The position numbers and the translations under genes were made by a program. The notes under the pieces are model-generated. The model was given only the letters and a program-made list of their open reading frames with translations, searched no databases and had not been told where the DNA came from. A DNA stretch of 41,683 nucleotides. Source: an alpha proteobacterium AAP38 (GTDB taxonomy: Bacteria > Pseudomonadota > Alphaproteobacteria > Azospirillales > Azospirillaceae). The stretch lies in NCBI GenBank assembly GCA_001296005.1, contig LJHR01000054.1, positions 1 to 41,683 of the forward strand, read 5' to 3'. Positions 24,277-32,933 of this stretch are shown piece after piece. The stretch's first letter is position 1. Each line of letters begins with the position of its first letter.

Positions 24277-25151
24277 CGTCGCTGCGCCAGCAGTTCCCGC
24301 AGCAGCGGGTTGGGGAAGCGGCGGTCGAGCGTGACGGCCAGGAAGCTTTCGGCCATGCCGGGCAGGGTCGCCGCCTCTCGCAGCAGGCCTGTGCTCAGCT
24401 CATCCTGCACGACGATGGCGGGGATGACGGCGATGCCGGCATCTTCACGCACCATCAGACGGATCATGGCCATGTCATCCACCTCCGCCGCAATGCGCAC
24501 CGACACGCCCAGCCGCGCCACCAGCCCGTCAAAGCCGGCCCGCAATGCCGTTTCCGGTGTGGGCAGGATCAGTGGATGGCTGGTCAACAGCGCTGCCAGC
24601 GCCACCCGCCCCGGACCCAGCCGGGCCGGCGTGCCGATCAGGCTGACCGGCTGTTCATCCAGCGGGTGGATCAGATAGGGGCTGGCGGCATCGCGCGGCG
24701 GGGCCAGATTGGTCAGCACTACATCCAGGGCCAGCGCGTCCAGTCCGCGCAGCAGCTCGCCCTGCGATCCAGACCGCAGCACAATCTCCACATCCGGGCG
24801 GGTCAGGAGCGGGCGCAGGAACCCGATCTGGAAGTTGCGCGACAGCGTGGCCAGCGCCCCGATGCGCAGGGCGCGGCGGCCGCCGGCGGCATTGCGCAGG
24901 GTTGCGCTCAAATCCTCCGCCGTCCTGAAAATCGCCTCGGCATGGTCCAGCGCGATGCGCCCCGCCTCCGTCAGGATCAGGCCACGCCCCTGCCGTTCGA
25001 AGAGGTCATGGCCCAGCTGTTCCTCCAGCGTGCGCAGCTGCGTCGACAGGGCCGAAGGCGACAGGTTCAGTTGCCGCGCCGCCCCCGTCAGGGTGCCGTC
25101 GCGCGCCACCGCCCGGAACAGGCGCAGATGGTGAAGATTGAGGATAGCCAT
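24273..25151 (-). CDS. LysR-family regulator, divergent from dabBA
   Basis: A 292-aa LysR-type regulator. The N-terminal helix-turn-helix is in LRLFRAVARDGTLTGAARQL and LNLSPSALSTQLRTLEEQLG, followed by a substrate-binding domain (ALRIGALATLSRNFQIGFL) of periplasmic-binding fold. It is divergent from dabB across 107 bases, the usual layout for a LysR protein that activates its neighbour. Inorganic-carbon status or a carbon metabolite is a plausible signal by analogy with CbbR/CmpR, but that is inference. The start lacks a clear ribosome site, and a TATAGA box lies only 8 bases upstream of the ATG. Confidence 0.88.
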   Translation of the reverse strand: MAILNLHHLRLFRAVARDGTLTGAARQLNLSPSALSTQLRTLEEQLGHDLFERQGRGLILTEAGRIALDHAEAIFRTAEDLSATLRNAAGGRRALRIGALATLSRNFQIGFLRPLLTRPDVEIVLRSGSQGELLRGLDALALDVVLTNLAPPRDAASPYLIHPLDEQPVSLIGTPARLGPGRVALAALLTSHPLILPTPETALRAGFDGLVARLGVSVRIAAEVDDMAMIRLMVREDAGIAVIPAIVVQDELSTGLLREAATLPGMAESFLAVTLDRRFPNPLLRELLAQRR

Positions 25152-25152
25152 G

Positions 25153-25196
25153 GATCATTTCTATAAAACAGAACGTTAATGATCAAAAGATGTAAT
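25153..25196. promoter_or_regulatory. LysR-dab intergenic control region
   Basis: TTCT-N7-AGAA (25159-25173) contains a T-N11-A LysR box. A second dyad, GATCATT (25153-25159) with AATGATC (25178-25184), overlaps it. TGTAAT (25191-25196) is a good -10 box for dabB without a matching -35, as expected for an activated promoter. Confidence 0.42.
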
Positions 25197-25258
25197 TTTC
25201 TGAAAGTCACGAAGCGGCTATCACCGTCGGGAAATTCACATACCCCCTGGAGAGGTCG

Positions 25259-26776
25259 ATGATCCTGTCGAGCCTTGCCCCGGCTGCTTTGGCGGTCGTG
25301 GCGGCTGCTGCGTTGTTGCGCCCTGGCCGCCGCCCAAAGCCCATCCCCGCCCTGGCCGAGATCACGGCCTTGCTGGCATTTGCCCTGACCATTGGGGGCA
25401 CGGTGCAATTCGCCCTGGACGGTCCGGTTAGCGAGGGACCGCTGCGCCTGTCGATGATCGGGGCCGTGATGGCCCCGCTGGTCGGCTTCATCGGCTGGAT
25501 CGTGCTGCGTTACAGCCGCACCTATCTGGACGGGGCCGAGCGGGAGGGACGGTTTCATGGGCTGATGCTGCTGGTCCTGGCGCTGGTGCTGCTGCTGGTA
25601 CAGGCGGGAAGCCTGTGGCTGCTGGCCGCCTGCATGATCGCCATCGGTCTGGTGCTGCGCCAACTCCTCCTGTTCTATCCCGACCGCGCCCCGGCACAGC
25701 GGGCGGCGACGAAGTTCACGCGGGTGTGGGCGGCGGGTGATGTGGCCCTGGTCGTAGCGGTGGGCCTGCTGTGGGCCGCGTTCGGGACCGCTGACATCAC
25801 GGCCATCAATGCGGCAGCGAAGGCAGGTAGCGCCCCGGCCCTGGCCGGTGTCGCCGTCGGCTTTCTGGTGCTGGCGGCCCTGCTGAAAACGGCGGCCTTC
25901 CCGCTGCATGGCTGGCTGACGGAGGTGATGGAGGCGCCGACGCCGGTGTCGGCCCTGCTGCATGCCGGCATCATCAATTCCGGCGGGTTCTTGCTGATCA
26001 CCTTTGCCTGGGTGGTGCAGGGCAGTACGGGTTCGATGGCGGCCCTGGTGCTGCTGGGTGGCCTGACCGCGCTGTTCGGTGCACTGGTCATGCTGACGCA
26101 AAGTGCGGTGAAGACGGCGCTGGCCTGGTCCACGGTGGCACAGATGGGCTTCATGCTGCTGCAATGCGGGTTGGGGCTGTGGCCGCTGGCCCTGCTGCAT
26201 ATCGTTGCCCACTCCCTTTACAAAGCACATGCCTTCCTGTCGTCGGGTGGGGCGGTGGCGGCGGTGAAGGCTGTCCGGCGGCCCGGTGCCGTCGCCACGC
26301 CCGGCCTGGCGGCGGTGGCGCGGGCCTTCCTGCTGGCGTTGGCGCTTTATGCCGTGGTTGCTGTTGGCTTCACCCTGATCTGGGGTCCGAAGTCGCCGCA
26401 GGCCCTGGCTTTGGGCGCGATCCTAGTGTTCGGCGTGGCCTATCTGGTGGCGCAGGGGCTGGCCGATGCCGCCCCGCGCGCCCTGACCCGGCGCACCCTG
26501 ACGGCATCGGCCGCCGCCACACTGGCCTATTTCGGGTTCCAGTCGCTGGCCATCCTGGTGGTCAATGGTGCCCTACCCGGCGTGCCCGACGCCGGCCCCC
26601 TGGAATGGGCGCTGATCGCCCTGACGGTACTGTCCTTCGGCGTGGTGGCGGTGGCGCAGGCCCTGTTCCCGCACTGGGCCCACCACCCGGCCGCCGCTGG
26701 CCTGCGGGTGCATGTCGCCAACGGCTTCTACCTCAATGCCGCCTTTGACCGCCTGATCGGCGGGTTCCGCGCCTGA
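25259..26776 (+). CDS. dabB: DabB-like proton-conducting subunit of an inorganic-carbon pump
   Basis: A 505-aa membrane protein of the NuoL/MrpA proton-translocating family with about 13-14 hydrophobic segments. The conserved lysine K210 in LKTAAFPLHGWL and the block EAPTPVSALLHAGIINSGG are typical of the channel core, as is the LHIVAHSLYKAHAFL segment. It lies 15 bases before a DUF2309 gene, the DabB-DabA pair known to accumulate bicarbonate in chemoautotrophs. DabB is thought to supply the cation gradient. No other Nuo or Mrp genes are here, so complex I and antiporter roles are unlikely. GGAGAGG precedes the ATG. Confidence 0.88.
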   Translation: MILSSLAPAALAVVAAAALLRPGRRPKPIPALAEITALLAFALTIGGTVQFALDGPVSEGPLRLSMIGAVMAPLVGFIGWIVLRYSRTYLDGAEREGRFHGLMLLVLALVLLLVQAGSLWLLAACMIAIGLVLRQLLLFYPDRAPAQRAATKFTRVWAAGDVALVVAVGLLWAAFGTADITAINAAAKAGSAPALAGVAVGFLVLAALLKTAAFPLHGWLTEVMEAPTPVSALLHAGIINSGGFLLITFAWVVQGSTGSMAALVLLGGLTALFGALVMLTQSAVKTALAWSTVAQMGFMLLQCGLGLWPLALLHIVAHSLYKAHAFLSSGGAVAAVKAVRRPGAVATPGLAAVARAFLLALALYAVVAVGFTLIWGPKSPQALALGAILVFGVAYLVAQGLADAAPRALTRRTLTASAAATLAYFGFQSLAILVVNGALPGVPDAGPLEWALIALTVLSFGVVAVAQALFPHWAHHPAAAGLRVHVANGFYLNAAFDRLIGGFRA

Positions 26777-26791
26777 CCCCGGAGAAGATCC

Positions 26792-29170
26792 ATGTTCCAG
26801 AACCTGCCCGACATCTCTCCCGCGCCCGCTAAGGCGCTGTTTGCGGCGGCCAATGGGGCGGTGCGCGCCATCCCGCCTTCCTTCCCCCTGGATGCCACCG
26901 TCGCCGTCAATCCCTTCCTGGGCCAGACGGGGGAGGATCTGGCCCATGCTGGCGCCCGGCTGGCCCGCGTCGGCGGCGTGAGGGTGACCCAGGAACGGGA
27001 CGCCTATGCCGATATGGTGGAGAGAGGCGAGATCATTGAGGCCGATCTTCTGGCCGCCCTGGAGGAGTGCGCCCACCCGGCCAAGCCGGCCAGTCTGGCG
27101 GCTCTGACTGTTGCCCTTTATCAGCCGGCGCCGGTTCCGTCTGCGGCCTCCACGGTGGCCGATCTGGCGGCGCGAGCCACGGGCATCGACTGGCCCGCCA
27201 TCATCGCCCGCTGTATCGGCCTGTGGGCTGCCGGCTATTTCGATCGGGGTCAGGCGCTGTGGACGCCGGCGCCCGGTGCCACGGCCTTCACGGCCTGGCG
27301 GGAATGGGCGACGCATGACCTGACGCCCGAACTGGCGGGCCTGTCCGGCTTCTGCCGTCACGTCGCGGCCAGCCCGGACACGCCCGAACGCGCCCTGCTT
27401 CGGGCCGCCAGCAATCTGGGCCTGGATGGCGCAGCCGCCGGAACCGCGTTCCACCGGCTGCTGATCGACCTGGGCGGCTGGGCCCAGCATGCGCGCTGGC
27501 TGTTGTGGCAGGCCGAACTGGCGGGCAATAGCGACGGTACCGTGACCGACCTTCTGGCCGTCCGCCTGATCTGGGAAGAGGCGCTGCTGGCCCATGTGCC
27601 GGAAGTGAAGGCGGCATGGGAGGCGGTGGTCGCCGCCCATGCCCAGCCCGTGGAACCCGATGCCGACATGGTGATCGACAGCATCCTGCAGCAGGCTGCC
27701 GAGCGGGCGCATCAGCGGCGGCTGGTGGCCCTGCTGCCCGGCATTCAGCCCAAGACCGAAGCCGAGCGCCCGTGGCTGCAGGCGGCCTTCTGCATCGATG
27801 TACGCTCCGAACCGTTGCGCCGCGCGCTGGAAAGCCTGGACCCTGGCATCGCCACCTTGGGCTTTGCTGGCTTTTTCGGCCTGCCCGTGGCGCATAAGGG
27901 CACCGCATCCGACCTGATCGAGGCGCGGCTGCCGGTCCTGCTGTCGCCGCGCATGCATTCCCATAGCTGCACGGCCCCGCATAAGGACACCAAGCAGCGC
28001 ATCGCGGCACGCGCCGTGCGCGCCTTTGGCCGGTTCCGGCAGGCCGCCGTCTCGTCCTTTGCGTTTGTGGAGGCCGCCGGCCCCTTCTATGGCGCCAAGC
28101 TGCTGCGCGATGCCCTGGGTCTGGGCCGCACCGATAGCCCCGACGCCGCCCCCGTCCTGACACCCGGCCTGTCGGCGGCAGACAAGGTGGCGACGGCGGC
28201 GACCGTGCTGAAGGCCATGTCCCTGACCAGGGGGCATGGGCGGCTGGTGCTGCTGCTGGGTCATGGCGCCAATGTCACCAACAACCCGCATGAAAGCGCC
28301 TATCATTGCGGGGCCTGCGGCGGGCATAAGGGCGATGTCTCAGCCCGGCTGCTGGCGGCCTTGCTGAACGATGCCGAGGCGCGGGCCGGGCTGGCCGACC
28401 ATGGCATTGATCTGCCCGCCGATACGCTGTTCCTGGCGGGCCTGCATGATACCGTCACCGACAATGTGACCCTGTATAATGACGCACCCCGCCGCAGCCA
28501 TGACGCGGATATCGCCAAGGCCCGCGACATGCTGGACCGCGCCGCCCGCCAGAACCGGATCGAGCGGGCGGCCCGCCTGCCCGGTGCCACGGGGGCCAAT
28601 CTGGCCGCCCGTGCGCGCAACTGGGCCGAGGTGCGGCCCGAATGGGGTCTGGCCGGCTGTGCCGCCTTCATCGCCGCCCCCCGCGCCGTCACAGCGCAGA
28701 GCGACCTGAAGGGCCGCGCCTTCCTGCATTCCTATGACTGGCAGGATGATGCTGGTTTCGGGACGCTGGAACTGATCCTGACGGCCCCGGTCGTCGTGGC
28801 CAGTTGGATCAGCCTTCAGTATTACGGGTCCGCCGTCGCACCGACCCTGTTTGGCGGCGGCGACAAGCTGATCCACAATGTCACGTCCGGGATCGGCGTG
28901 GTGGAGGGCAATGGCGGGCGGCTGCGCGCCGGCCTGCCCTGGCAGGCGGTGCATGATGGCGAGGGGCTGGCCCATGCCCCCCTGCGCCTGTCGGTGATGG
29001 TGGAAGCGCCGGAGCAGGCCATTGCCGACATCCTGGACCGCCATCCCGGCGTGAAGGCCCTGTTCGACAATGGCTGGCTGTCACTGTTCACGCTGGACCA
29101 GGGCCGTGTGAAATCCCGCTGGCGCCCCGGTGCGGGGTGGGACAGCAACGGCGTCGCCAGAGCGGCGTGA
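26792..29170 (+). CDS. dabA: DabA-like (DUF2309) inorganic-carbon accumulation subunit
   Basis: A 792-aa protein of the DUF2309 family. With DabB it is believed to convert CO2 to bicarbonate one-way at the membrane, using a zinc site like that of beta-carbonic anhydrases. The expected zinc-site residues are present: C334 and D336 (FCIDVRSE), H491 (LLGHGANV) and C506 (AYHCGACGG); the 15-residue spacing of the last two matches my memory of the Halothiobacillus protein. The N-terminal block VNPFLGQTGED is also family-typical. GGAGAAG precedes the ATG. In a heterotroph-like setting it probably feeds carboxylases or helps growth in low CO2. Confidence 0.92.
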   Translation: MFQNLPDISPAPAKALFAAANGAVRAIPPSFPLDATVAVNPFLGQTGEDLAHAGARLARVGGVRVTQERDAYADMVERGEIIEADLLAALEECAHPAKPASLAALTVALYQPAPVPSAASTVADLAARATGIDWPAIIARCIGLWAAGYFDRGQALWTPAPGATAFTAWREWATHDLTPELAGLSGFCRHVAASPDTPERALLRAASNLGLDGAAAGTAFHRLLIDLGGWAQHARWLLWQAELAGNSDGTVTDLLAVRLIWEEALLAHVPEVKAAWEAVVAAHAQPVEPDADMVIDSILQQAAERAHQRRLVALLPGIQPKTEAERPWLQAAFCIDVRSEPLRRALESLDPGIATLGFAGFFGLPVAHKGTASDLIEARLPVLLSPRMHSHSCTAPHKDTKQRIAARAVRAFGRFRQAAVSSFAFVEAAGPFYGAKLLRDALGLGRTDSPDAAPVLTPGLSAADKVATAATVLKAMSLTRGHGRLVLLLGHGANVTNNPHESAYHCGACGGHKGDVSARLLAALLNDAEARAGLADHGIDLPADTLFLAGLHDTVTDNVTLYNDAPRRSHDADIAKARDMLDRAARQNRIERAARLPGATGANLAARARNWAEVRPEWGLAGCAAFIAAPRAVTAQSDLKGRAFLHSYDWQDDAGFGTLELILTAPVVVASWISLQYYGSAVAPTLFGGGDKLIHNVTSGIGVVEGNGGRLRAGLPWQAVHDGEGLAHAPLRLSVMVEAPEQAIADILDRHPGVKALFDNGWLSLFTLDQGRVKSRWRPGAGWDSNGVARAA

Positions 29171-29510
29171 ATTCGGAGGGGACATACGGCCCCCTCCGGC
29201 CATATGCAACCAGATGAAACATAAAATAAGGGGGTGTTTCACCATCCACGCCTTTCCCCGTTCGACAGCCGAAGGCTGCGAATTGGGGCAGGCGTGGGTT
29301 GGGCGTTGAAGACGATCACTCTATCAAAATCGGGACGATAAAGGAATGGTTGCGGGCTTGCCTTATGCAAGCGGCGTGAAATCTTGACCTTTGGTCAATC
29401 TTTCCTGCCCCTCAATCGCCGGCGCCAGCATCCGCTGGCTTGGCTACGCCGCACGTGCGGCGCGGCGGCAGTCGCCGCCGTATCAACGGTCATAAATATG
29501 ACCATTGATA
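29171..29510. other. Gene-free spacer with a chain of hairpins
   Basis: Between the convergent dabA and diguanylate cyclase genes no coding region is convincing. At least eight perfect or near-perfect inverted repeats lie in a row: 29174-29198, 29246-29297, 29356-29372, 29384-29398, 29424-29439, 29448-29461, 29463-29480 and 29488-29503. The 29246-29297 hairpin is the longest, with CCACGCC pairing to GGCGTGG, CCCC to GGGG, then TTCG and CAGCC to GGCTG and CGAA, with small internal bulges. The first hairpin could end dabA transcription and the last ones the minus-strand gene. The middle could be a structured RNA. Confidence 0.5.
29174..29198 (+). terminator. Hairpin just after dabA, possible terminator
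   Basis: CGGAGGGG and CCCCTCCG pair in an 8-bp stem with a 9-base loop, starting 4 bases after the dabA stop. No T-run follows, so intrinsic termination is uncertain. Confidence 0.4.
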
Positions 29511-32500
29511 TTACCCCGCCACCACCACCTTGTTGCGCCCGCCGGCCTTGGCGGCGTAGAGCGCGGCGTCGGTGCGGTTGAACAGGCTGGTCTGGGTTTC
29601 GCGCTGCGGCTCGGCCTGGGCCAGACCGATGGATAGGGTGACGCGGATCGACACGCCTTCCAGGGCGATGGGTGAGCCGCCCACGGCCTGACGGATACGG
29701 TCGGCGGCGATCAGGGCCTGCGGCGCCTCGGTGTGGGAGGTCAGGACCACGAATTCCTCCCCGCCATAGCGGGCCAGGAAATCCACCTCGCGCAGCGCCT
29801 CGGCGGCACGGCGCGCCACCTCGCGCAGGACGGTGTCGCCGACCAGATGGCCGTAGGTGTCGTTCACTTCCTTGAAATGGTCCAGATCCATCATCAGGAC
29901 GCAGAATGGATGGCCATGGCGAAGGGCCGCCGTCCATTCCTGATCCAGCCGATCCATGAAGGCGCGGCGGTTATGGATGCCGGTCAGCGGGTCGCGCGTC
30001 GCCAGTTCGGCCAGCCGGTCATTCGCCTCACGCAGGCTGGCGGTACGCTCCACCACCTTGGCCTCCAGCTCGCGCTTGGCCATGCTCAGCTTATCGATGC
30101 GCGCGCGTTCCATCATCATGACGATGCCGGCCCCTGCCGACAGGGCCAGAACGACGGCCAGGAAACGGACCCAGGCCCATTCATACCAGATATGGGGAAC
30201 GGCCACGATCAGACCACGTTCGGCGACCACCGTGCCATTGGGATCAAGGGCGCGCAGACGCAGCGTATATTGACCCGGCGGCAGGTTGGTATAGGCGGCC
30301 GCGCGGCGGCCATTCCCCGCCTCCACCCAATCCGTATCGAACCCGTCCAGGCGATAGGCATAGTTCACGCCCGCCGTGACCGCATAATCCAGCAGGGCGA
30401 ATTCCACGGTCAGGCGGCGGTTGCCGGGCGGCAACCGGATGGTGCGGGTACCGCCCGGCAGGTTCAAGGCACTGGCAATCCCATCCTGCCCACCGGCCAG
30501 AACCCGCGTCACCGCCAGCGCATCCAGATAGGCATGGGGACGGATCTGCGAGGGCTGTACCAGGGTCATGCCATTGGTACCGCCAAAGACCAGACCGCCA
30601 TCGGGCAATGTCGTCACCGCCCCCGGCAGATAGGAGGAAACGCTGCCCGCCACCGCGCGTTCAACCCGCGACACGCTGAAATCAGCGGGATCAATGGCCG
30701 CCAGCCCATTGTCGGTGGAGGCCCAGATACGCCCGTCGGACCCCAGTGTCAGGCTGGCGATGGTATTGGACGGCATGCCATGCTGGCGCGACACCGTGTG
30801 GAAGGTGGGCTGTCCGTCCGGGTCGGCACCGTCGCGCATCATGGCAACCCCGCCACCAACCGTGCCCAGCCATAACCGCCCCTGCCGGTCATAGACCAGG
30901 GCGGAAACATAATCATGCGGCAGGGTGTCGGGCCGGTCGGCATCGCGGTGGAAGTGCCGGAAGCGCCCATCAGGACCCAGCAGGTTCAGGCCATTGGCCG
31001 TACCCACCCAGACAAGCCCGTCTGGACGCGGCAGGATGGCCCAGACCTCATTATTGGACAGGCTGCCCGGCTGTCCCGGATCGGCGATGTAGAGGGTGGA
31101 TGTGCCATCGGCCAGCGATTGCCGCACCAGACCATAATAAGAAGCGATCCACAGGTCGGTATCGGTCACGCGCAGGGTGGTGACGTCACGGCCCTGGGTC
31201 GTCTGAATGGGGGTGGCCAGGGGTGTACGCTCCCCCATGCCGGGGCGCAGGCGGGACAGGCCGGCGGAACCGATCCAGATGCTGCCTTTCGTGTCGCCCC
31301 GGATGGCATAAACGGGCGTACCCTCCAACGCGCCGCCGCCAATGCTGCGTCCGAAGGGGGCGATATGGCCGTTGGACAGGTCCAGCCGGTCCAGGCCGCC
31401 ATCATCCAGCCCGATCCACAACCCTTCCTGCGGATCGGTCCACAGGCTCCACGCGTCGCGGCCCGAAAAGCCGCGCGATTGACCCAGGGCGATGCTGGCG
31501 ACACCCGAAGGCACGCTGTCATGCCAGGCCAGACCCATATTGGTGGCCACCCAGACGACACCGCCGCGATCCTTCAGGATACCGCGCGTGAAATTGCCCT
31601 TCAGGGCGCCCGGCACATTGGGGTCGGCCCGGAACAGGCGCAGCCGGTCCTGACCGATGTCATATTCGACCACCCCACCGCCAAACAGCGCGATCCACAG
31701 CACGCCGGGCCGTTCCTCCACAATGCCACGGACGGTGGCGCGGCCCAGGGAGGTGTCGCGGCCCGTCAGGCGTGGATGCGACACGGCCGTCGCCTCGCCC
31801 TTGCCGACGGAGACGATGCCGCCACCATTGCTGCCGATCCAGACGCGGCCCTGCGCATCTTCAAAAAAGCTCCAGGTGCCTGTGGACAGGGCATAGGCGC
31901 TGTCGGCATCGGCCCCAGCCAGGGTCTGCCATTCCGATGCGCCTGCCGCACGACGGGCCACCGCTGTTTCCGTGCCGGCCCAGAGGGTGCCCATACTGTC
32001 GCGAAAGACGGCAAAGACGTGCCCATCGGGAAACCCACCCGGTCCGGCCCGCACCCGCTCCATCACCTTCAGATCGCGGCTGACATGGTCCAGGCCCGCC
32101 AATGTCGCCACCCAGATGCCGTCACCGCCATCATCGGCCAGACCATAGACCTGCACATGGCCCAACCCGTCGGGACCGGCCCCCAGGGTCGTGAACCGGT
32201 CAAAGCGCGGGTCATAATAGGCGACACCAGCCGTGTGCGTGCCCAACCACATGCCGCCATCGCGCGCCGGATGCAGGGCGCGCACAAAACCGTTGGGCAG
32301 GGAGCCGGGATCGTGGGGATCATGTTCGAAGGTGCGAACCGTATAGCCGTCGAACCGGTTCAAGCCGCCAAGCGTGCCGATCCAGATGAAGCCCGTGGCA
32401 TCCTGGGCCAGGGTCATAACCGTGTTGTTCGAGAGGCCGTTGATGTTGGACAGCGACTCGAACCCCACCTCCGCCCGGTCCATCAGAGTGACGGATGGAC

Positions 32501-32603
32501 CACCGGCCCCGGCAGGAACGGCAGTTACCACGAAGATCAGCGCAAGCAGAAGCAACCCCGCCCGGTGGCCCGCCACCAGGAAAAGGGAAGTCAAACCGGC
32601 CAT
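29511..32603 (-). CDS. Two-component-regulator-propeller diguanylate cyclase
   Basis: A 1030-aa membrane sensor that probably makes cyclic di-GMP. The start at 32603 has AGGGGG upstream and a signal/anchor follows; an upstream ATG (32663) has no ribosome site. Residues about 40-690 are a series of short propeller repeats (GFIWIGTLGGLNRFD, GRVWIGSNGGG, GLVWVGTANGLNLL) forming two beta-propellers, then a Y_Y_Y domain (about 725-800, YRLDGFDTDWVEAG), a membrane segment (811-831), a coiled coil and a GGDEF domain (about 865-1028). The active loop is GGEEF (947-951) and the inhibitory I-site is intact as R938-x-x-D941, so feedback-controlled cyclase activity is expected. The periplasmic part resembles polysaccharide sensors of Bacteroides hybrid systems; its ligand is unknown. 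Confidence 0.92.
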   Translation of the reverse strand: MAGLTSLFLVAGHRAGLLLLALIFVVTAVPAGAGGPSVTLMDRAEVGFESLSNINGLSNNTVMTLAQDATGFIWIGTLGGLNRFDGYTVRTFEHDPHDPGSLPNGFVRALHPARDGGMWLGTHTAGVAYYDPRFDRFTTLGAGPDGLGHVQVYGLADDGGDGIWVATLAGLDHVSRDLKVMERVRAGPGGFPDGHVFAVFRDSMGTLWAGTETAVARRAAGASEWQTLAGADADSAYALSTGTWSFFEDAQGRVWIGSNGGGIVSVGKGEATAVSHPRLTGRDTSLGRATVRGIVEERPGVLWIALFGGGVVEYDIGQDRLRLFRADPNVPGALKGNFTRGILKDRGGVVWVATNMGLAWHDSVPSGVASIALGQSRGFSGRDAWSLWTDPQEGLWIGLDDGGLDRLDLSNGHIAPFGRSIGGGALEGTPVYAIRGDTKGSIWIGSAGLSRLRPGMGERTPLATPIQTTQGRDVTTLRVTDTDLWIASYYGLVRQSLADGTSTLYIADPGQPGSLSNNEVWAILPRPDGLVWVGTANGLNLLGPDGRFRHFHRDADRPDTLPHDYVSALVYDRQGRLWLGTVGGGVAMMRDGADPDGQPTFHTVSRQHGMPSNTIASLTLGSDGRIWASTDNGLAAIDPADFSVSRVERAVAGSVSSYLPGAVTTLPDGGLVFGGTNGMTLVQPSQIRPHAYLDALAVTRVLAGGQDGIASALNLPGGTRTIRLPPGNRRLTVEFALLDYAVTAGVNYAYRLDGFDTDWVEAGNGRRAAAYTNLPPGQYTLRLRALDPNGTVVAERGLIVAVPHIWYEWAWVRFLAVVLALSAGAGIVMMMERARIDKLSMAKRELEAKVVERTASLREANDRLAELATRDPLTGIHNRRAFMDRLDQEWTAALRHGHPFCVLMMDLDHFKEVNDTYGHLVGDTVLREVARRAAEALREVDFLARYGGEEFVVLTSHTEAPQALIAADRIRQAVGGSPIALEGVSIRVTLSIGLAQAEPQRETQTSLFNRTDAALYAAKAGGRNKVVVAG

Positions 32604-32933
32604 CGGCCCCCTGCCGCGACGGCTGTTCCGCACGCGTCCATGCCTCCCGAGATCACATGACATATGATCGTATCACAACTGCCGGGGTAGTTCTCAAGGA
32701 CAGGTTGAATGCCGTATCTGCAATAATGGTTCGCGCCGTCATTCAGGGCGGCGCAAATGTTTCGGATGCAGAATAACAATCAGTCGCCACACCCGCCGGC
32801 GCCTCCTAACGGTTGTCCCCGGCAGGGGCCTGTTTCTTGATCCATGTCATGGTGCCGGTTTGGTGCGGCCCTATCATGGTTTTCCAGGCAAACAACGCGG
32901 GCGCGGCCAACGGGCCCGGTATCGAGGAAACCC
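32604..32933. other. Divergent spacer between the diguanylate cyclase and phosphorylase genes
   Basis: No gene is supported in this 330-bp spacer. On the minus strand TTGAGA (32697-32692) and GATACG (32674-32669), 17 bases apart, could be a weak promoter for the cyclase gene. No convincing plus-strand promoter, terminator or repeat was seen. Confidence 0.45.

Noticed and set aside
25259-26776. NADH dehydrogenase (NuoL) or Mrp antiporter subunit
   Set aside because: No other nuo or mrp genes are adjacent, and the next gene is DUF2309 with zinc-site residues, which defines the Dab pair.
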